Below are positions 22,129 through 33,384 of a stretch of 64,000 bases of DNA, one piece after another. This DNA is from Cordyceps javanica (Eukaryota > Ascomycota > Sordariomycetes > Hypocreales > Cordycipitaceae). The stretch lies in NCBI GenBank assembly GCA_036850795.1, contig JAAECO010000005.1:1364001-1428000 (forward strand). Direction: 5' to 3'. The notes under the pieces are model-generated. The model was not told the origin of the DNA and made no database searches. It saw nothing but the letters and a program-made list of their open reading frames with translations. Both the position numbers and the translations under genes were made by a program. Position 1 is the stretch's first letter, and each line of letters begins with the position of its first letter.

Positions 22129-24201
22129 TGTTTCTGTTATCGTTAGGATGGGGAGGATTTCTCCTTTGCTGGGCGAGTTTTTTCAACCTGATAACACGAG
22201 GAAAAGTCGTTGATGAACTCGTGTCAGACGCTCGTTGCAAGCACTGCTTATTGAATCGACAGCTACGAAATATTAGCCATTATCATGTGTATGGCGTGCG
22301 AGCCAAGAGTTGGAAACACTGCAACTAACTAGTCAGGGCAAGGAGACGTACCGAAGAAAAGACAAAATAAAAGCTCCAAGACTAGCCAGCGGGCTGTTAT
22401 AATGAGATGAAGAGTCTGGAGAAGAAGAAGATGAAGACAGTTTCTCCTACCTGCCATCTGCTACTTATACTGATACAGTTGTCGATGGGTGGACTGGTTG
22501 GTAGTTGGCTTATTTCGGCCGTTGATCTTTTGGGGGTGGGGGAGGGGGGTGGAAGTAAGACTACACTGGGGTAGCTAGACGGTGAGGTGTGGATATAACA
22601 GCAGAGGTGGGGTGTTTGAATCAACCTGCCAGCAACGGCCGAAGAGTTTTTCTCTGAAAATGGAGGAATACCAGATCCAGACACTCCAAGGCGTGGAGTC
22701 CACAATAAGCCAAGAGGTGTGAGAAGGTTGAAGCCACGCCCCTCTAAGAGAGCATTTTGTTGCTCCGTACACTTTCTGATAAACAGCCAAAATTGGCTGC
22801 CTATGCGGCTTCGGAGAGTTGAATCTGGCTTCCCCGCCTGTTTTTGCTCCTTTGCTCCTTTGCTCCTTTTTTTTATTGAAAAAAAAAAATCTTTTTCGTA
22901 AAGCCTCTTCTTGCTTTTTTGCGCTCTGCTTTTCTACGCGACAGAGGCTCACCACTTACTTACAGGTGGGATGATGATACGTGGTGACGCAAGTAGCGTT
23001 GGGCAGAGGCCATGATGATCAGCAGATTTTAGAAATGTTTTTTTCAATCTTGTTCATGGTTCTTCTACGGATAGAATGGCGAGTATTGTCATGCTTAGGT
23101 GGCGGCGCGGCTGTTCCGAGGAGAGATTTTCGACGAGTCGGCTCGACCATCAAAGCGAAACGACTGATAATCTTCCTTCCTCCATTTTCGCTATTCCAAC
23201 TTGGTCGGGGACCTACGACTTTTCCCTCCATCTTTGGCGGTTTGGAACGGCGAGGAAGTACATCACCGTGGACGAAGCGCTTTGGGGGGCTGGCGCTTTT
23301 GGGTACGAGCGGCAGGCGAGTATTTGGTACCAGCTCGGTCTGACAATGGCCACTCTGAGAAGGGCGTTCGTTGTTGGCCAAGATTCTGGCAGTCCAGTAC
23401 TTGGCGAGAACCATGGCGGGAAAAGACCTTGCTTTTCTGATGCCCCCCTCGCTGCGCACCCTCTGCCGTGGCTTCGCCGTTGGACACGTTCCCTTCGCCT
23501 ACAGAGACAGCTTGAACCACTTCCCACAGTCGGCGGTGTTTTGATCAGCCCCGCTCGCCTGCTGAGCAGCTTTGTACCGCCTCCTTTGCCGTATTCGCTG
23601 GCTCGGGTTTGTTTTGACTCTTGAGAAGAACGGATGAGCGGGCCGCCATGAACCAAGTGGGTCGAGATAGTTATCGATAACTCTTCATTATTAGCCATCA
23701 TTGTCATGATCGATACGGTATTTGGTCACAGCCATTCAGAGAAAGCGTCTGGAATGCGGATATAATATAGAATGGCGCCCGCCAACGAGGAAACAGCCAC
23801 GGTACAAGTAGTGATGCAGGGAGAGAACCTTTTCTCCCCAAGTCCACAATGACTTTCTTTTTAGAAATTGACTTTTCCACCTAAAGAGGCGCTTCGTTTT
23901 AAGAGAGTAACTTGACAGAGCGCTTAATTGATGTTTCACTTGGAAGAGCACTTCAAGCTCTCATCGGGAGCACTTGTTCATTCCGCGACGGGGCGGCACG
24001 GTCCATGCACAAACGCCACAAACGCTACAAACATCAGCGCAGGACTAGCAAGGTGCAGTCAATATCCTTCATTTCATTCTTGGTATCGTTTTCTCTTTGC
24101 TACACTACATTCGACCGGATCGCAGCTTCACAACGACTGCAACCAAACCAAACCAAACCAGCCAACTAACCAACGAGGGTGTCGTGCCGTCCTCGGCCTG
24201 C
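22129..24201. other. 2.1-kb intergenic region, no supported gene
   Basis: Carries the promoter of the small gene at 22128 and a block at 23000-23900 of balanced composition with medium-length frames on both strands. None of them has recognisable motifs or introns with sense. CAAAC units occur near 24142-24160. The right end is the 3' flank of the ZIP transporter. Confidence 0.35.
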
Positions 24202-26030
24202 TTATGCCCACTTGCCGAGGACGCTCATCACTACAAGACCACCGACCAGGCCAAGACCAGCAACGCCGACCGTCAGCGGGCCCGCGTCGGCCAGCTCCGC
24301 CTTCTTGCCGTGCGATCCCAGCATCCAGTCGCCGGCCCACATCTCGACGACGCCGACCCAGACGAGGATGCCCGCCGACAGGGCGTCGAGCGTGCCGATG
24401 GCGATAATGGTGGACGGGTTGTTGCCGTTGAACGAGTTCAGGACGCCGATACCAATGGCCATGCCCAGGGGAGTGACAAATGCGAACAGCGAGGCGAGCC
24501 CCATCTTTTTACGCAGGGACAGGCCCGTCGTCTGCTGCGGGAGGAGGGCCGTGTGAGACGTGGCCGGTCCGACTTGGGACGGGCTGGGCTGGCCGGCATC
24601 CACGGCGCTCCCGTTGTGGTGCCCGTCGGCGTGGTGGTGGACGTCGCGGTTGGTGCCAATGGTGGCGATTCGGGTGCCGAGGGCGAGGCCCTCAAAGATT
24701 TGGTGAAACAGGATGACGACGAAGAGGGTGATGAAGTACTGGTCTGCCGCGACGACGAGGGTGAGTCCGATCACTGCAGCGGATGGTTAGCTTGACATGA
24801 CGTCGTCGTTGTTTGTTTGGGGACCAGGCCATCTTACGCAGAGAGTGGAAGAGAATGCCAGCCTCCAGGACGAGAATGGTGACGACTTCGGCAGAGAAGA
24901 CAGACTTGGACTTCTCCTCCATCGACAAGGCCGCGACAGACTTCTCCTTGGCCAGGACGATGCGGTGGCCGATGTATTCGACTGTAAACGAGATGAAGAG
25001 ACCAGCTATGACAATCGCCGACGTCACAGACTCGTAACCCAAATCTCCGAGACACTTGTTGTTGAACATGAGCGAGGCGTGTGTGTACAGCTATACCCGT
25101 ATTAGCAGCCATCGCAATAGGGGGGGAAGAAGGGGGAAGAGATGTGGCGGAAGAGACGTACGTGAACAAAGGCGGTGGAAATGACAATACCCGTGCCAAA
25201 CTGCTTGAGAAAGGTAAAGAGAAGCGACAAGTGCTTCCCCATGGCGCGCTGAAGGAACAGCGGCCCAAAGACGCCGAGCGCGCTGGTGGCCAGAATGGCG
25301 AAGAGGAGGCCGACACGAAGACCGACGTTGTAGTCGCGCTTGGGAGCGTCGCACTTTGGCTTCGAATCGCCCTCGCCGCCCTCGCCGACACAGTGTCTGC
25401 CCCAGGTTAGCTGCAAGCCTTCGTCGCCGTCATGGGAAGGCGCGGCAAGGGTGATACATACTCGACACCAGCGTGGGAGTGGCAGTGGACGTTGCCGCCG
25501 CCCTCACCAGTATGGTCCTTGTCTCCCGCCGCCGGTTCACTTCCCTCTTCACCTCCCTCGGCCTGGGCAAGGATGTCATCGCCGTCTGGCCCGAAGCAGT
25601 ACCTTGTTAATTCCGGATTAGCTTCCGTGTTCAAAAGTCCAAGAGGAGTAAGGGGCTAGAGGTTTTGAGGATGGTCTTACAGATCCTTGCCGTGCGCGTG
25701 GCAACCCGTGAAGCTAGCCGGTAGGTCGGTGGTCTGCGTTGGTGTCGTCTGCATGAGATATTCCGTGGCACCATTCACGCAGTACCTGGATAGGGCGAGA
25801 GATTAGTGCTCGAGGAACTTTGTACGACGACGAGAAGCGCAATGATTGTGCCGGAGGAGGACGTACAGCTCAGCGGCGCCGTGCAAGTGACAGTCGGTGA
25901 CGGCCGTGACAGACGGCGTGGTCGCGCGGGCGGCGACAGCGGGATCCGGGGCCGGCGTGCGGACAGGATACGACGCTGCAGAGACAGCGGCCGCCCACAA
26001 GGCAGCCGATGTGAGTGTCTTGCACAACAT
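24202..26030 (-). CDS. ZIP-family zinc/iron transporter with Cys-His ectodomain
   Basis: Six exons (minus strand: 26030-25867, 25785-25681, 25602-25462, 25396-25162, 25090-24838, 24773-24202), introns 64-81 nt, 489 residues. A signal peptide (1-19) leads to a lumenal or extracellular ectodomain with three modules: C47-H-x-H-G...YC57, C83-H-x-H-G...YC92 and C130-H-x-H-A-G...HC139. Eight hydrophobic spans follow. The metal-path helices IV/V read LFHQIFEGLALG and EAGILFHSL, with the conserved His and Glu of ZIP proteins. A His-rich loop (VHHHADGHH) lies in the cytosolic segment between spans III/IV and V. It should import Zn2+ or Fe2+ across the plasma membrane or from an organelle. Every junction was checked for phase. 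The three introns of the ectodomain have the same phase and place. Confidence 0.92.
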
Positions 26031-28246
26031 CTTTTCTGATTCTCCTCGCCTGGCTCGGCCTTCTTTTTCTTTTCCTTTTTTTCGAAGTTGCTTGCTCACT
26101 CTCTTGTAGTTGTGACGGAAGGGGGGTTCAGAGACGTTTATATGTGAGAAGGGAGAATATTAAGCCAAAAGATGAATAAAAGAAATCCAGAAAAAAAAAA
26201 CAGAATGCCCAGTGGAAAGGCACCAGCACAGGGTGAAAATTATGTATGAGGGTCAGCGCGGGCGAAGAAGAAATGCGAAGCGGGAGGAAATAAGCTTCTT
26301 TTCAGAGTTTCTGGCCGTCGGCGGACTGGGATGCAGGCGGACACTAATAAAACGCCACGTGCATGGGTTCTTTTTTTTTTCTGTGATCTTGTCAATATAC
26401 TCGGTACAAGAGTATCAGTACGATTTCAAAGAAAAAAAAAAGACGTGTGATATTTGACAGCGGAAAAAGAACGCAGTGTTGTGCGGTGCGAACGCTGGGT
26501 AGGAGGCCCCTCGGCGGTTCCCCTTCCGTCCATCACGGTTCGTTTGGATGTATCAGTACAGACAGAGAGCGAACAGAGAGAGATGCCACCACCCGATGCT
26601 TGGCATTGTGCTGGTAGGAACGATTTTTCCACACACTCTTTTTTTTTTCGCGAGTGGGAAGAGGAGTGGATGTACGGCTGACCCTGATGGGCAATAGAAA
26701 GTGAGGGCTTATGGCTGCGTAGGAAAGGCCTCTTCGCCGGTTGGCCAGATTCGAGGCAGCTGCGCACCTTGATGGACGTTTGCCAAGAATGATGGACAGG
26801 CTTCTTTGCATGAAGGCAAGTACAGTAACTATTCCGCCGGCCCCCTTTTGTTTTGTGGTGCCTTGTCTGTTGCCATTGTATTTTTATTTTTATTTTTATT
26901 TTCTCCGTCAGGAGAGGGGGGAGGGGGGGGAAGCGAGGTGGAAGGGGATCCAAAATGTACTGAGCACTCGTACTGAGTGAGTACTGTTGGCAGGTTGTCT
27001 GGATACTCATCTTGAGTCTTCATCTACATGCCCGGTTTTGGTAATCATAAGAAACCAATCCACCCCCTCCATTCATCATCTAGTCTCACAATTTTCGGGC
27101 CGTGTGGTTTCTGTCTTTCTTTCTGTCTTCTTTTGGCCCCCTCCCGCCTTGCCTCCTTGCCTCCCTCGAATAGCCTCGACGAGGCTGGGCGCCCGCCAAG
27201 AAGGAGCTGGGTTATAAGCGGCCCCATATACTGTAGCGTCGCCCACCCACAAGCCGCCACCACCATCATCACCACCACCGAGCCGAGAGAGAGAGAGACA
27301 GAGAGACAGAGAGGCAGATGCTCCGCCGATACATTGAAGGGGCGGGCTGAACCATGAACCGGGCTTGGCATGGGTAGCCGGCGCGCCCATCGCCATCAGG
27401 GTTCGCCGCCGGGTGCCGACTGGACTGGGAGGAGGACCCTGCTGGGGTCGAAGGAAACGTGACGACTGGTTCGCCGACAGACCGCTCCTAAGCCAAAAAG
27501 AAGAAAGAAAAAGGGTTCGTCTCAATTTTTTTTTAAGTTGGGTTGTCATGCGTGGCAAATAAATGAGGGGAAAGACTAGATTAAAGATGGTGGTCCTAAC
27601 AAAAAAAGGCCAACAGGTTCTTGAGGCGGGCCATATGCCGAGTTACAAAGCTACTATTATCGGCTGACTTTCTGGTATGGCTCCTTGTGGTGCGCAGTCC
27701 GGGCTTCGAGGCCTCAATTCTGCGGCGAAGAATTCTGCCAGAAGCTGAAAAAGCAGTAAAGTATAATAAATGAAACGAGTTGAGTGTACGGAGTATGAGA
27801 GAGCCTCCAGATGTTCATCATCATCTGCTCTCGTAGACCCGGCGACGAACCCGCACAAACGCAACAGTGTAGATATCTCGCCTAGATTGGCCGTGCTAGT
27901 TTTCCATCATGTCATCATACTTTCCGTCGTCATGATTCATCGTAATGACTCCCTTTTCCCCCTAGTTGTCCTCTTGTCCTTTTTTCTTTTTTAGCCTAGT
28001 TAAGTTAGCAATGTCATCCCAAGTTCTTAGTACCTTGCTCACTTTAACTATCCCCCGCGTGCCGCGTTCGCGTCGCCACTTAAATTCTGCCCACCAAAAA
28101 CGCGTCTCCCAAGCACCCTGGCCGCCAGCCGACGCGCGCTCACGCACCCAGCCAATCCGTCACCCTCTTCAGTAACAATCATCATTGACGCGGCCAAAGA
28201 ACTTATCCGCCAACGTTCTTCTGGCCGATTCCTATCCCGTCCAGCC
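26031..28246. other. 2.2-kb divergent intergenic region (ZIP / MSH2)
   Basis: Holds the promoters of the ZIP transporter (-) and MSH2 (+). TATTTT hexamers form a tract at 26878-26902; a GA/CAGAGA purine tract lies at 27284-27320; homopolymer T and A runs are frequent. MSH2-proximal sequence (28080-28240) is GC-richer and pyrimidine-rich. An ACGCGT hexamer (28099-28104) lies ~145 bp before the MSH2 ATG and matches the MCB element of yeast G1/S genes; whether it acts here is unknown. Confidence 0.4.
26878..26902. repeat. (TATTTT)n microsatellite
   Basis: Four tandem TATTTT hexamers in the ZIP/MSH2 spacer. A similar TTTTTA tract occurs at 18493-18520. Confidence 0.8.
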
Positions 28247-31172
28247 ATGGCTTCCCGTCCCGAACTCAAGGTAGCTTCTTTCTTCTTAACGCAAATTGCC
28301 CATTTCTCCACAACCCCATACTGACCAACAGCAGCTCGACGACGAGGGCGGCTTCATCCGCTTCTTCAAGTCGCTCCCGGCCGTCAACGACGACACTGTC
28401 CGCATCTTCGACCGAGGCGACTGGTACACCTCCCACGGTGACGATGCCAACTTCATCGCAAACACTGTACGACCGACTCTTCACCCTCCAATACCTGTTC
28501 GCACATATCCGTCCGCCTAACACTCTCTCCAGGTCTACAAAACCACCTCTGTCGTCCGACAGCTCGGCCGCAATGATCACACTGGCCTCCCCTCCGTCAC
28601 CATGACCGTCACCGTCTTCCGCCAGTTCCTCCGCGAAGCCCTCTTCAAGCTCGGTCGCCGCGTCGAGATCTGGCAGAGTCCCAACGGCCGCATGAACTGG
28701 AAGTGCGCCAAGCAGGCCTCCCCCGGCAACTTGCAGGACGTCGAAGACGACCTCGGTGGTCAGGTCGAGTCTGCCCCCATGATCATGGCTGTCAAGATCT
28801 CCGCCCGTGCCTCCGAAGCCCGCGCCGTCGGCGTTTGCTTCGCCGATGCCTCGGTCCGCGAGCTCGGTGTCAGTGAGTTCCTCGACAACGACCTCTACTC
28901 CAACTTTGAGGCCCTCCTTATCCAGCTCGGCGTCCGCGAGTGCCTCCTGCCCCAGGACAAGGGCGAAAAGGACAAGGACCCCGAGCTGGCCAAACTCCGC
29001 CAAATCATTGACAACTGCGGCGTCGCCGTTGCCGAGCGCCCCGCCTCCGACTTTGGCATCCGCGACATTGATCAGGACCTGGCGCGCCTGCTCAAGGACG
29101 AAAAAGCGGCCGCCCTCCTCCCCCAGACGGACCTTAAGCTGGCCATGGGCTCTGCTGCGTCGCTTATCAAGTACCTCAGCATCCTCCAGGACGCCTCCAA
29201 CTTTGGACAGTATCAGCTCTACCAGCATGATCTCGCCCAGTTCATGAAGCTCGACGCCGCCGCTCTCAAGGCTCTGAATCTCATGCCCGGCCCCCGCGAC
29301 GGCGCCAAGACGATGAGCATCTACGGCGTATTAAATCACTGCAAGACGCCCGTCGGCAGCCGCTTGCTGGCGCAGTGGCTCAAGCAGCCCCTCATGAAAA
29401 AGGAGGAAATCGAGAAGCGCCAGCAGCTGGTTGAGGCGTTTTACACAGACACGGAACTCCGCCAGACGATGCAGGAAACGCACTTGCGTTCTGTGCCAGA
29501 TCTCTATCGGTTGTCGAAACGCTTCCAGCGCGGCAAGGCCAACCTGGAGGACGTTGTTCGCGCGTACCAGGTCATCATCCGCCTGCCCGGCTTCATCGGC
29601 ACCTTTGAAGGCGTCATGGACGAGGCCTACCGCGACCCGCTCGACGAGGCCTACACCTCCAAGCTCCGCAACCTGTCCGATAGCCTCGGCCGCCTTCAAG
29701 ACATGGTTGAGCAGACTGTCGACCTCGACGCCCTCGACCGCCACGAGTACATCATCAAGCCCGACTACGACGCAGGCCTGCGCATCATCCGCAAGAAGCT
29801 CGACCAGCTCGACCGCAGTATCCGCGAAGAGTTTCGCGAAGCCGCGGACGACCTTGGCCAAGAGGCCGACAAGAAAATCTTCCTCGAGACTGGCCACAAA
29901 GTGCACGGCGTGTGCATGCGCCTGACGCGCCAGGAGGCGGGCTGCATCCGCAACAAGGCCAAGTACCAGGAGTGCTCGACGCAGAAGAACGGCGTCTACT
30001 TCACCACCAAGAAGCTGCAGGCGTACCGCCGCGAGCACGACCAGCTGTCGCAAAACTACAACCGCACGCAGAGCGGGCTCGTCCACGAGGTCGTGCAGGT
30101 CGCCTCGTCGTACTGCCCCGTTCTCGAACGCCTCGCGGGTGTTCTCGCGCACCTCGATGTGATCGTCTCGCTCGCCCACTGCTCCGTCAATGCGCCCGAG
30201 GCCTACGTCCGCCCGACTATCCACCCGCGCGGGCAGGGCCAGACGCGGCTGGTCGGCGCGCGCCACCCGTGCCTCGAGCTGCAGGACGATGTGCAGTTCA
30301 TCACAAACGACGTAACGCTCACCCGCGACGCCTCGTCGTTCCTCATCATCACCGGGCCCAACATGGGCGGCAAGTCCACCTACATCCGCCAGGTCGGCAC
30401 CATCGCCCTCATGGCCCAGGTCGGCTGCTTCGTGCCCTGCGAGGCCGCCGAGCTCACCATCTTTGACGCCATCCTCGCCCGCGTCGGCGCCAGCGACTCC
30501 CAGCTCAAGGGCGTCTCCACCTTCATGGCCGAGATGCTCGAGACGGCCAACATTCTCAAGTCGGCCACGGCCGAGTCCCTCATCATCATTGACGAGCTCG
30601 GCCGCGGCACGTCCACGTATGACGGCTTCGGCCTGGCCTGGGCCATTTCCGAGCACATTGTCAAGGAGATTCGGTGCTTCGCCCTCTTTGCCACGCACTT
30701 TCACGAGCTCACCGCCCTCGCCGACCAGCACCCCAACGTGGCCAACCTGCACGTCACCGCCCACATTGGCGGCGCGGCCGGCAACGGCGACGAACACGAC
30801 ACCGCCGGCGCCGAGGCGAAGCGCGAGGTCACGCTGCTGTACAAGGTCGAGCCCGGCATCTGCGACCAGAGCTTCGGCATCCACGTCGCCGAGCTGGTCC
30901 GCTTCCCGGACAAGGTCGTGCGCATGGCCAAGCGCAAGGCCGACGAGCTCGAGGACTTTACCGCCAAGCACGAGGACCTCGGCCTCAGCTACAGCAAAGA
31001 CGACGTCGAGCAGGGCAGCGCCATGCTCAAGCAGCTGCTGGTGCAGTGGCGCGACCAGGTTAAGGACGCGGGGCTCACCAGGGAGGAGCAGGTCGCCCGC
31101 CTCAAGGCCCTGGTCGGCGACAACGAGAAGCTCTTGGCCAATCCATTTTTCCAGTCTGTCAAAGCGCTGTAG
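28247..31172 (+). CDS. MSH2: DNA mismatch repair protein MSH2
   Basis: Three exons (28247-28270, 28335-28466, 28533-31172; introns 64 and 66 nt) encode 931 residues, the usual MSH2 length. Exon 1 codes only for MASRPELK. The MutS domains follow in order: mismatch-recognition/connector region in exon 3, lever/clamp helices (about 290-640), then the ABC-type ATPase with Walker A GPNMGGKSTYIRQ (about 660), the STFMAEMLETANIL signature and Walker B DELGRGTSTYDGFG (about 735), then ALFATHFHELT. A C-terminal helix-turn-helix dimer region ends NPFFQSVKAL. MSH2 pairs with MSH6 or MSH3 in the nucleus to recognise mismatches and small loops. The exon 2 acceptor is a CAGCAG tandem; using the upstream AG adds one Gln. 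Confidence 0.97.
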
Positions 31173-32022
31173 CAGGACAAGGAAATAGAATGATTGTGTC
31201 TTGTTATTGTTTTTTGTGTCTTGTAAACATCTGAAGGTTACGTGCAGAGGCGAATATGGCGTTTTGGTTTTGGTTTTGTTTTGTAACATTGTACAGGCTT
31301 GACAAGATTTGCATGCATCACAAGTGTAGCATAGTGGACAATAGGGTATCGGAATAGGAAAAAAGAAAGCCGCTGTTAATATGAATGAGGAACAAATAAA
31401 ACCCCCGATGACAAGGAAACAAAAACCTTAGTGTGTTGTGCATCTAAGCCACAATGTGCTTTCTGTGAGGATTGAAAAAAATACACTTCCTAGTCCTCCA
31501 TCTATCCGTCTTTCAATTGTATCATTGTCCACGAGTCTCCGCTTCACCTATCAAGGTCTTCTTCCCGTTAGCTTTGCTGCTGCTTTCCATGGGTTGGCAA
31601 TGATTGAGAAGTAAAAAAAAAGGTTGCGTGTTTTTCTCAGTGAAACAATGTAGATAGAAATGGTGAGTTGATGTAATCAGAGGATCATAAACAGCCTCAA
31701 CGTATCATCATAGAAAAACGGGATTGGTGAAGGAAACTTGGGGGCGGGTAAGAGAAGAACGTACCTTTTGCTGCCTCCGGCTCAATGCTGCGCACAAGGC
31801 AGCACGTCACCAAAAGGGGAGTAGTAGGAAGACAAAACAAAAAACTCCAATTTCTCTAGTGTAGCATCTCTTCTCTGCCACGGGAAGAGGTTATGTACAG
31901 GTAAAAATTTCACCACCACCATAACCCCGGCGGGGTCGGGTTTGGGTCTTGACCCAGATCCAGATTCAAGTCTAGCGTTTGCATGAGAGGAATCAAGAAC
32001 CAAAAAAGGAAAAAAAATAGAC
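31173..32022. other. convergent 3' spacer
   Basis: About 850 bp between the stops of MSH2 and the complex I subunit. It is AT-rich with TTTTGG repeats (31258-31282) and A runs. No gene is seen. Confidence 0.4.
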
Positions 32023-32944
32023 TTATTGGCTGCCCTCAACAGTCGCCTTGACGGGGTCAATCTCAAAGCCATACTTTTCTTGGATTCTCTCTCTGCGGCG
32101 CTCCTCGTAGCCGGGAGGCTTGATGCCTGTGAAAGTCGTTAGCAAGCCAGATTCTGTCGTGCTGTTCATCCGGGGGTTGTGTCGTACCTCGGCCCTCGCC
32201 AATTTCAGCAACGGTCTGTTCTACAGGTATTCTTGTTGTCCGACGGAGGGTCTCTTTGCGGGCAAATTCGTCGTCCTCCTCCTTGAAGCTGTCAAGGCGG
32301 CCACCCAGCAGCTTAAACGCACCCTGGACACCGCCGACGAAGCCACCGAGAGCAAAGACCACAGGCATGCGCTTGCCTACACGAAATGCGTCAGTTGTTG
32401 CCTTCCTAATTTTTTGGCGGATCAATTGCGTAAAAACGCAGGCTACCCCCTTAAGAGGCTCGGGGGAGGAGACTACTCACTGGGAAGGCCGAGGACAGCA
32501 CCAGCGGCAAAACCACCCAGGGCAGCGGCCAGCGTATCATCCTTCTCACGCAGATTCATCGTGGTGCGGGAGACGAAAGTGTAAGCGGCAGGAGAGGCAG
32601 CTACATGGCGACACACAACGTTAGCGTGGCTTCAGCTTTGGACGGACAGTTTAGATCGCGACGGGACAGCTTGTGAGGAGCGTCACTGTCTTGAATCGTC
32701 CAATTGGCCAGGATAATCAGGTTCCAAGCATACCAGCAAGTCCAATGATGGGGGCGCCGCGGCTGAAGATGCCAAAGGCACCAACGTTGCGCTTCGACAG
32801 GGCATTCTGAACCGCCGCCATGAAGAAGCCCGCGCCCAGACCGACGACAGCCGTCTTGGCCGTCTCATCGAGGGTGTCGTGAGCATGGTAGGCAGTCTCC
32901 AGCCCGGCAGCGGCCTGGTGGCCGTGGTCCTCGTGGCTAGCCAT
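32023..32944 (-). CDS. nuo-21.3b: NADH:ubiquinone oxidoreductase subunit 21.3b (NDUFA11-like)
   Basis: Four exons (minus strand: 32944-32734, 32600-32481, 32376-32188, 32126-32023) with introns of 133, 104 and 61 nt give 207 residues. All introns are in phase and restore GLA-ASPAAYTFV, LGLPS-KRMP and EGRG-IKPPGYEERRRER. The protein belongs to the Tim17-like complex I accessory family: several Gly/Ala-rich hydrophobic helices (TAVVGLGAGFFMAAVQNAL, LAAALGGFAAGAVLGLP, VVFALGGFVGGVQGAF) and a charged matrix or intermembrane-space tail. It matches my memory of Neurospora NUO-21.3b, the counterpart of mammalian NDUFA11 (B14.7) in the proximal membrane arm of complex I. The start ATG is the only good one. 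The gene is divergent from TRM10 with 440 bp between starts. Confidence 0.92.
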
Positions 32945-33384
32945 GTGTTGTCGGGTAGGAGTATACAGAGAATAAGGATGGGACAATGTCGTGAGAGCCA
33001 CGGGAGAAAGAGAGCTGTTTTCCTCTGGTGAGCAACTCCGTAATGTGTCACGTGATTTATTCTCAATTGGCAAGCTGCGATTGGCTGGCTGTGGGTCTTC
33101 AAAAGAGGTACGAGGTACTTTGAATGATGGCCCACTTTTTTTACAACAGAGTAAAAAAAGCTGTTGGAATAATCATGCGCTTTCGACTCTGTCAATGAGA
33201 CTACAAATGGTATCAACATTAAGCGTACATGAGATTCACGTTTGCGGCCTCTTTGGCAATTTCTTCCTTGACAAAAATAACTCGACCAACTAGTCTTTCT
33301 CCGCCTCCATACACCTCTCAAGCCGCCAAACTTGGCTCAAACTCAATTTCACAACGGCTTATAAGTCGTCATCCTCTTCACACA
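32945..33384. promoter_or_regulatory. shared nuo-21.3b / TRM10 promoter region
   Basis: A 440-bp spacer between divergent ATGs. It includes CACGTGAT (33050-33057), a CACGTG E-box-like palindrome of the type bound by bHLH factors such as Cbf1, ~105 bp upstream of the nuo start. Function of that site is inference. Confidence 0.5.

Noticed and set aside
29331..31289. 652-codon minus-strand frame across MSH2
   Set aside because: It is a shadow of the strongly C/G-third-position-biased MSH2 exon; the product is Leu/Val/Ala/Gly/Glu-rich without any domain.
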